This document shows, piece after piece, positions 25,671-31,820 of a DNA stretch of 31,820 nt. Position 1 is the first letter of the stretch; each line of letters begins with the position of its first letter. Source of the stretch: Pseudopelobacter sp964601865. Lineage in GTDB: Bacteria > Desulfobacterota > Desulfuromonadia > Geobacterales > Pseudopelobacteraceae. The notes beneath the pieces were generated by a model, which was not told the DNA's origin, did not search any database, and was given only the letters and a program-made list of their open reading frames with translations. The stretch lies in contig CAZRPI010000028.1 in assembly GCA_964601865.1 (NCBI GenBank), positions 1 to 31,820 on the forward strand. Reading direction: 5' to 3'. A program made the position numbers and the translations under genes.

Positions 25671-25816
25671 GCGGCTAACCGGATTGTCAGGGGTATGGAT
25701 TATGCCGTTTTTGTCAGTCGGAACATGCGAAATGAAGGTTCTTCCGATCCTGGCTTTCGCACGGCGCCCTTCCTGTTTTTCTGTTTTCACCATTCGCCAT
25801 TGTTTTTTTCAGCGCG

Positions 25817-26227
25817 TTACGGCTCCTTCCTTGAGATCATCTTAAGGCGGGAGATATGCTTTTTGTCGAACGAATACAGCTCCGTTATGCTCTGTTTTTC
25901 CATAACGGCGGCAATGTAGCCGTCGATGAAGTCAATGTTCTGCCCTTCGTAGAATTCCAGCGCCCGCGCCACCAGCCCGCCGTTGAGCACTTCAAGACCG
26001 GGTGTTGCCAGTATGCCCCGGATGAGAGGCGCCACCGATACGGCTGTCAGCCTGTATGATGACTCAAGCACCCAGACAACCTCGGCTATGACCATCTCTG
26101 TAGTCACCAGTTGCACCTTCCCGGCTGCGGCCGAGTCAAGCAGCTTCTCGACCCGGTCGGCTTTCTCGTTGTCGTCGCTGGTGAGATAGCGGATGAACAG
26201 GTTGGTATCGACAAAGCACCGGCTCAT
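25817..26227 (-). CDS. vapC: PIN-domain toxin, VapC type
   Basis: This 136-residue PIN-domain nuclease is predicted to be the toxin of a VapBC pair, cutting RNA (often tRNA or rRNA). The acidic active-site residues are visible: D7 (CFVDTNLFIRY), E49 (TEMVIAEVVW), D99/D102 (NIDFIDGYIAA) and D121 (FDKKH). Its ATG overlaps the antitoxin stop by ATGA, so translation is coupled. It faces the end of the DUF4388 gene; the 146 bases between hold no gene and no clear terminator. Confidence 0.88.
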   Translation of the reverse strand: MSRCFVDTNLFIRYLTSDDNEKADRVEKLLDSAAAGKVQLVTTEMVIAEVVWVLESSYRLTAVSVAPLIRGILATPGLEVLNGGLVARALEFYEGQNIDFIDGYIAAVMEKQSITELYSFDKKHISRLKMISRKEP

Positions 26228-26469
26228 TCCATTTCCTCACGCACCCGTTTGGCGACGGCTTTCTTGGCCGTGGCGCGTTCCACGGCGGGATCGCCCGTCC
26301 CGGCGGTCTGCACGGCGCCCCTCAGCTCACGCAACGACCTGACCGGCACAAGCACCGCCCGGTTTCCCTCAATGACGAAGTCGACCTTGTCGTTGGTCCT
26401 GATGTTGAGCTGGGTACGAATATCCTTGGGGATGGTTACCTGTCCCTTCGAAGTCACGGTAGAAAGCAT
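26224..26469 (-). CDS. vapB: AbrB-type antitoxin, VapB
   Basis: The 81-residue protein has a SpoVT/AbrB swapped-hairpin DNA-binding domain at its N-terminus (MLSTVTSKGQVTIPKDIR, then LNIRTNDKVDFVIEGNRAVL) and a basic, flexible C-terminus that should bind the toxin. The start at 26469 follows GAGAGAGG at eight bases; a longer frame begins at 26487 within that ribosome site and is rejected. It likely represses its own promoter, as such antitoxins do. Confidence 0.88.
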   Translation of the reverse strand: MLSTVTSKGQVTIPKDIRTQLNIRTNDKVDFVIEGNRAVLVPVRSLRELRGAVQTAGTGDPAVERATAKKAVAKRVREEME

Positions 26470-26494
26470 ATTACTTACCTCTCTCATAATTCCT

Positions 26495-26530
26495 TACATT
26501 TCATTGTAGGTATTGTTTTGAACGAGTCAA
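26495..26530 (-). promoter_or_regulatory. vapBC promoter with overlapping operator candidate
   Basis: On the minus strand TTGACT (26525-26530) and TACAAT (26503-26508) are 16 bases apart; each matches five of six consensus positions. A 14-base dyad TACAATGAAATGTA (26495-26508, minus strand; arms TACA/TGTA) covers the -10 box. It is a natural place for VapBC to bind and repress. Confidence 0.65.
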
Positions 26531-26621
26531 CGGAAATTTGCGACATACCCTGGCTGCTGTGCGTAAAGAGGAGTCTGGGGGTGATTGAGGTTCGTTTTCT
26601 TGGGCCAATTAAAAAATTAAT

Positions 26622-26666
26622 CTGACGGCAGTTGAGGGTTTCCGGAGAGACGCCGCCAGTTTTTTT
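26622..26666 (+). terminator. Terminator-like hairpin before the LolA-like gene
   Basis: CTGACGGC (26622-26629) and GCCGCCAG (26652-26659) pair at seven of eight positions, closing a 22-base loop, and are followed directly by seven T (26660-26666). No + strand gene lies in the preceding 950 bases, so it is either a leader attenuator or a relic. The long loop makes the call moderate. Confidence 0.45.
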
Positions 26667-26692
26667 GCGCAACCATTTTCAGCAGGTACAAT
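26665..26692 (+). promoter_or_regulatory. Possible promoter of the LolA-FtsX-ABC operon
   Basis: TACAAT (26687-26692) is a good -10 box 28 bases before the GTG start. TTGCGC (26665-26670), 16 bases upstream, is a poor -35 box (TTG only). It partly overlaps the T-run of the terminator-like hairpin. Confidence 0.4.
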
Positions 26693-26720
26693 ATTCCTAG
26701 AAGAATTGATGGAGGTTAGG

Positions 26721-27485
26721 GTGAACCGTCCGGTTTTTCGATGGATACTGTTCTGCTGCATGACCAGCCTCGCCATCCTCGCCGCCGATGCTTTCGCGGC
26801 GGGCATGCCGAGGGTTGAGGACGTGGTGCGTCGCCTGGATGATCTGTACCGGACGTCCGCCTCGTCCGGCCACGTGGAGCTGATCTCCAGAACCGAGACC
26901 CTGACGCGGCATCTGAAGATGCGGGTCTGGTCCAAGGGAAAGGACAGGTCGCTGATCATCATCGACGAGCCGCCGCGGGAGGCGGGAACCGCCACGCTCA
27001 AGGTCGGCAACAACCTCTGGAACTACCTCCCCAAAATATCCCGCACCATCCGTATTCCACCATCAATGATGCTCAGTTCCTGGATGGGAACCGATTTCAC
27101 CAATGACGACCTGGTCAAGGACACCTCCTATGAGCGGGATTTCGATACCAGAATCACCGGTCACTCCGACGAGCCAAAGGGGTGGACCGGAATCATGGAT
27201 GTGAAGCCGGGAGCCGTGGGGCGGTGGCAGAGGATAGAGTGGATCGTGAACGAGGAGGCTACCCTGCCGATCCTGGCGCGTTTTTTCGACCGCAAGGGTC
27301 GGCTCGCACGGACCATGCGTTTCAGCGAGGTGAGAATGATGGGGGGACGCCGGATCCCGACCCGCGTGACACTGGAGACGGTCGACCAGCCCGGTCATTT
27401 CACCGAACTCCGCTACCTGGACATGAGATTCGACCAGAGGCTTCCCGACGGCATGTTCAGCCTGTCCCAGCTGGAGAGGCGCTGA
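26721..27485 (+). CDS. LolA-like periplasmic lipoprotein/lipid carrier
   Basis: From GTG 26721 (GGAGG at 26711-26715) this is a 254-residue protein with a signal peptide ending DAFAAG and no lipobox. The mature part fits the outer-membrane lipoprotein-sorting family related to LolA (COG2834 type): RTETLTRHLKMRVWSKGKDR, LKVGNNLWNYLPKISRTIRI, and a long beta-rich part. Such proteins have a half-barrel with a hydrophobic groove that holds acyl chains. It is followed after one base by two FtsX-type permeases, so it probably takes cargo from that ABC complex. An ATG at 26709 is an alternative start. It is not the housekeeping LolA: the length and the WNYLPK-containing core differ. Confidence 0.75.
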   Translation: MNRPVFRWILFCCMTSLAILAADAFAAGMPRVEDVVRRLDDLYRTSASSGHVELISRTETLTRHLKMRVWSKGKDRSLIIIDEPPREAGTATLKVGNNLWNYLPKISRTIRIPPSMMLSSWMGTDFTNDDLVKDTSYERDFDTRITGHSDEPKGWTGIMDVKPGAVGRWQRIEWIVNEEATLPILARFFDRKGRLARTMRFSEVRMMGGRRIPTRVTLETVDQPGHFTELRYLDMRFDQRLPDGMFSLSQLERR

Positions 27486-27486
27486 C

Positions 27487-28740
27487 ATGGGACCTTTCCA
27501 CGGATTCCGTACCGATGTCCGCATGGGGTGGCGCAACCTCGGGAGGAACCGCATCAGGACCCTCCTGGCCTGCTTCGCCATTGCCATTGCCCAGGTCACC
27601 CTGATCTGGATCAACAGTTTCATGAACGGACACGAGGCCAGGGTATTCGAGGTCCTGACCGGTCCCATGCTGGGCCACATCCAGATCCATGCGCCCGGAT
27701 ACCGGGACGGTGAGGCGATCGAGCGTGTCATCGGCAATGCCGCATCACTGGCCCGCCGGATCGCCGGACTACCCCATGTGCGGGGGGTGGCGCCGAGGGT
27801 TTACGCGCCGGTTCTTGTCTCCCTCAGGGAAACCGGGCATGTGGCGGGCCTCACCGGGATGGACGTCCGGGCGGAAACGAAGGCCGGCGGCGTTCTGGAA
27901 GGGGTGGGCCCCGGACGGATTCCGGCCGGCCGCGAGATCCTGGTGGGGAAGGGGCTGGCGCTGAATATGGGGGTCCGGCCGGGGGACACTCTGGCGCTCA
28001 TGGGGCAGGCCGTGGACGGCTCCATCGCCAGCGGGCTGTACCGCGTCAGGGGAGTCATCGAGACCCCGGTGGATCAGATCAACCAGGCCGGAATCGTCAT
28101 GGATCTGCCCCTGTCCCAGGAGTTCCTGGCCATGACCGACCAGGTCCACGAAATGCTGATCCGGGCCGAAAGCCGGGAGTCGATCCCACTGGTGCTGTCC
28201 GAACTCGGCGGATTTCCTCCCCTCAGGTCCTGTGAAATCCTGAGCTGGGACCGGATCGTCCCTTCCATCGCCACGCTGCTCAGGATGTCGGGGAAAGTGA
28301 ACTGGCTGATCCTGCTCCTGGTTTTTCTGACAACCGTTGCGGGTATCGTGAACACCATGCTGATGGCGACCTTCGAGAGGAGCCGCGAATTCGGGATGCT
28401 CCTCGCTCTGGGATGCACTCCCGCCAGGCTGATCCGGGTGCTGGCGATCGAGTCGCTGACCCTGGGAGCAGTCGGCGTGGCAGCCGGAACCGTCATCGGG
28501 GTGGCGCTCACCCTGCACGGCGTGCGCCACGGGATTGATCTGGCGCTGCTGGCCGGCGTGGGGCAGGGATCGAACTTCACCTTCGAGGGGATGAGCCTGA
28601 GCATGAAGGTGTTTCCCATTCTGAAGCTGAAGGATATCGCGGGCGGCGTCGCGGCGGTCTGCGTGACCTCGGTTCTGGCGTCGCTCTGGCCGGCGCGCAG
28701 GATCAGCAGGCTGGAGCCGGTGGAGGCCATGCGTCCATGA
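27487..28740 (+). CDS. ABC transporter permease, FtsX/LolC type (first copy)
   Basis: The 417-residue permease has the MacB/LolC layout. One N-terminal membrane helix (about 22-44; RIRTLLACFAIAIAQVTLIW) is followed by a large periplasmic domain (about 45-270) and three C-terminal helices with the FtsX motif (ANTMLMA-like IVNTMLMATFERSREFGMLL, ALGCTPARLI). It ends WPARRISRLEPVEAMRP, the usual FtsX tail. The stop overlaps the next gene by ATGA. This class extracts lipoproteins or lipids, or drives other envelope work, rather than moving solutes. Confidence 0.88.
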   Translation: MGPFHGFRTDVRMGWRNLGRNRIRTLLACFAIAIAQVTLIWINSFMNGHEARVFEVLTGPMLGHIQIHAPGYRDGEAIERVIGNAASLARRIAGLPHVRGVAPRVYAPVLVSLRETGHVAGLTGMDVRAETKAGGVLEGVGPGRIPAGREILVGKGLALNMGVRPGDTLALMGQAVDGSIASGLYRVRGVIETPVDQINQAGIVMDLPLSQEFLAMTDQVHEMLIRAESRESIPLVLSELGGFPPLRSCEILSWDRIVPSIATLLRMSGKVNWLILLLVFLTTVAGIVNTMLMATFERSREFGMLLALGCTPARLIRVLAIESLTLGAVGVAAGTVIGVALTLHGVRHGIDLALLAGVGQGSNFTFEGMSLSMKVFPILKLKDIAGGVAAVCVTSVLASLWPARRISRLEPVEAMRP

Positions 28741-29995
28741 ATGACACTTTTGCCCGGGTGATGGGGTGTCTGTCCGTCACCACCCGCTACGCGGTCCGCA
28801 ACCTGACCAGAAACTCCAGGCGTACCCTGCTGTCGGTTGCGGGGATAGCTGTCGGCTGCTCCATCGCGCTGGTCAACATCTGCCTCACCAGGGGCAAGGT
28901 CGAAATGTTCGTCAGAAACGTGGCGGAAGGTGGAGTCGGGCATGTCCGGGTGGTCCCCGGCAGCTGGATCGTCAACCGCGACCCGGGACTCCGTTTGCGC
29001 CAGTGGCGGAATACTCTGCAACGGGTGCGGAACGATCCGGAAGTCGCCGTGGCCGCCCCCTGCCTCAGAATCCAGGGGATGCTCGCCATGGGCACACGGG
29101 TTTCGGGAGTAATGATCAGCGGGGTCGATCCTCTGGTGGAGCCGAGGACCTTACGGTATGTCCGGACCATGGAGTCCGGAAGGTATCTCAGGGAGGGCGA
29201 GAGTCACGCCATGGTGATCGGAAAATCCATCGCGGATCGCCTAAGGATCGGCGTCGGCGACAGCGTTGTCGTAACGGTCGTGGACGCTTCGGGAAGCGCC
29301 AGGAGCGACATGTTCGACCTGGTCGGGATCGTCAGCCTGGGGAACCGGCGTCTTGACAGTCTGGTCTGTCACGTGACGCTCCCGGATGCGGAGAAGCTGA
29401 GCGGATCTCCGGGCGCCGGGGAAATATCGGTTCTGCTCAGGAACCCGGCCGACGCGGAACGTTTCCGGGACCGGATCCGCGCCATCCTGCCGGCCGGAGA
29501 CACCGCCTGGACGTGGATGCAGGTCAGTCCCCAGAGCGAGCAGGCGGTCCGGTTGAATGACGTGTTTTCCGCTATCATTTCCCTGATCCTGGTGCTGGTG
29601 GCCCTGCTGGGGGTTGCCGGCTCCCAGCTTACGGCCGTGCTGGAACGCAAGCGGGAACTGGCCATGCTCTCGGCGCTGGGAATGGGACGCCTCTCCATCT
29701 TCAGGCTTGTCTTCACCGAGGCGCTGGCTCTCGGCGCCCTTTCGGCGCTGGGCGCCATGGTTCTGGGCGGGCCGGTCGTTCTCTACTTCTCGCGGGTCGG
29801 CATCACGGTTCTCGGGAACGGAGAAACCATGACCGCGCTGGGGACGGTTGTGGACCCCGTAATCTACGGGGATTTCGGCGGCTGGTTCTTCCTCTATGCC
29901 GCGGTACTCTCCTGTCTCGCCACGGTAACCGCCTCGCTGTACCCGGCCTGGTACGCCGTTCGTCTCGATCCCGCGGAAACTTTGAGGATGAACTG

Positions 29996-29996
<1 letters not shown>
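28737..29996 (+). CDS. ABC transporter permease, FtsX/LolE type (second copy)
   Basis: The 419-residue permease has the same topology as its neighbour but a clearly different sequence: a helix near residues 27-47 (RRTLLSVAGIAVGCSIALV), a periplasmic domain, and a C-terminal three-helix part with ERKRELAMLSALGMGRLSIF, ending LYPAWYAVRLDPAETLRMN. Two unlike FtsX proteins beside one ATPase imply a LolCDE-like heterodimer. The ATG of the ATPase gene overlaps its stop by one base. Confidence 0.88.
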
Positions 29997-30681
<685 letters not shown>

Positions 30682-30685
<4 letters not shown>

Positions 30686-31820
30686 ATTCAGTCCTGCATA
30701 TCCTGTCGTTCCTGTTAGTCATGGACGTGGCCGTCTGTTCCACCGTCTGCGCGAGGGACCTCTGGACGGCCGATACGGGGGACTCATTCCTCAGGCTCAA
30801 CTCTTCCCTTATCGGCATGGGGCTCGTCTCTGCGCCGCTGCGCCACTCCACCCAGGAACGGGGGGGGAGCGGATCGCTGTTCGGAGAGGCCCGCTTCGAG
30901 GCGATCTACCAGGTGAACAGGGAGTTGCAGCTGGATATCGCCTACGACAACCGTCTGACCTGGAGATCGGGAAGGTCGAACGGTATCAGCGCCGCTCTCC
31001 CCTCGTATTCGGCCGTTCCCTTCCGGATCGGGCAGGTGGGCGGGGTGGTTTCCGGAACCCGGAATTTCGTCGATTACAACGAGCTGGACCGGGCTTTCCT
31101 CGCCTATCAGCCCGCCGGGCTCAGCCTGACCGTCGGCAGGCAGGCCGTGGGATGGGGGCGCGGCGCCATTTTCAGCGCCGTGGATATCTTCGCTCCGTTC
31201 ACCCCCCTGGAAATCAACCGGGAATGGCGGCGGGGCGTGGATGCCGTGCGCGCCGACATCAGGATCTCCGCTACGGCGTCCGTTGACTTGGTCGCGGCCT
31301 GGGGGCCGAGCTGGGACCGGTCGGCGCTGGGAGTGCGGCTCCGCGGCTTCCGGGGACCCATCGATGGGGAGCTCCTGTTTGCCAAGAGGGGGGAAGATTA
31401 CCTGTACGGCATTACCAGTTCGGCCGCCCTCGGCGATTTCGAGGTCCATGGGGAATTCGCCGTATTCCATACCCCGGGAGATGTCGCCTGTCCGGGACTG
31501 TTCGGAAACCGCAGACTGATCCCCAAGGCCGTGCTCGGCCTGTCCAACAACTTCAACCTCGGGTCCGGTCTGAAAGTCCTTCTGGAGTACCACTATTCGG
31601 GCTTCGGCGTCGGCGATCTCCGGTCGCTTCCGGCTTTTCTCGCCACCCCCTCGTATCGCTACAGGATCAGCCGGGGGGACACCCAGATATTGGGACGGCA
31701 GGCATTGGCCGCTCAGGCGGCGTACACGTTCAACGAGAGGTGGAGCGCGGCCTTCGAGGTGCTGCAGAGCCTCTCCGATTCCTCGGGCGTTCTGCTTCCG
31801 TCCCTGTCCTGGGATTTCAC
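30682..31820 (+). CDS. Outer-membrane beta-barrel candidate, N-terminal part (runs off the window)
   Basis: An open frame of 379 codons starts at ATG 30682, overlapping the ATPase stop (ATGA), and has no stop before the window edge. The N-terminus is a signal peptide (hydrophobic 4-20, cleavage near STVCARD). The mature part is rich in alternating and aromatic residues (YQVNRELQLDIAYDNRLTW, LLEYHYSGFGVGDL, AQAAYTFNERWSAAFEVL), as in porin-like barrels. GRQAVGWGRGAIFSAVDIF resembles a motif of outer-membrane proteins found next to ABC or RND lipid-transport genes. I do not recognise the exact family. It completes a set of inner-membrane, periplasmic and outer-membrane parts. Confidence 0.75.

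Overview
The window is most likely a chromosomal segment of a Geobacter/Pelobacter-type member of the Desulfuromonadia (Geobacterales). This rests on the flagellar gene order, three sites matching sigma-54 promoters around motility-linked genes, a DUF4388 signalling protein, a tandem-FtsX ABC cluster and GC-rich coding. The genus is an inference.

About the first 20.5 kb is one continuous block of flagellar genes, all on the + strand: the end of fliK, flgD, a TIGR02530-type flagellar operon gene, flgE, fliL, fliM, fliN, fliO, fliP, fliQ, fliR, flhB, flhA, flhF, flhG, fliA, flgF, flgG, flgA, flgH, flgI, flgJ, flgN, flgK and flgL. It covers hook-length control and hook cap (fliK, flgD), hook (flgE), C-ring (fliM, fliN), export gate (fliO to flhA), placement and number control (flhF, flhG), sigma-28 (fliA), distal rod (flgF, flgG), P- and L-rings (flgA, flgH, flgI), rod cap (flgJ), and hook-filament junction with its chaperone (flgN, flgK, flgL). 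A terminator after flgE and GG-N10-GC sigma-54 promoters before flhA and flgF divide the block into at least three transcription units. Before flhA, two tandem GTCAA-N4-TTGAC-type dyads sit where an enhancer-binding protein of the FleQ/FgrM type would bind. No flgM lies between flgJ and flgN, and neither csrA nor fliW follows flgL.

The flagellar block ends at a REP-like inverted repeat shared with a convergent uvrD/pcrA helicase gene. Divergent from uvrD is a receiver-ANTAR response regulator (predicted RNA-binding antiterminator) that also has a sigma-54 promoter. A strong terminator separates it from a 599-residue DUF4388 protein with a degenerate receiver-like middle and a GAF-like end. 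A vapBC-type toxin-antitoxin pair on the minus strand comes next, with a good promoter overlapped by a palindromic operator candidate.

The last 5 kb is a tight operon: a LolA-like periplasmic protein, two different FtsX/LolC-type permeases, a LolD-type ATPase, and an outer-membrane beta-barrel candidate that is open to the window edge. It looks like a trans-envelope lipid or lipoprotein transport system, and its cargo is unknown. It is the best candidate for an undescribed system here. The regulatory logic of the sigma-54 sites is the second most interesting aspect. No tRNA, rRNA, CRISPR array or insertion sequence was seen, and no gene-free stretch exceeds 300 bases.
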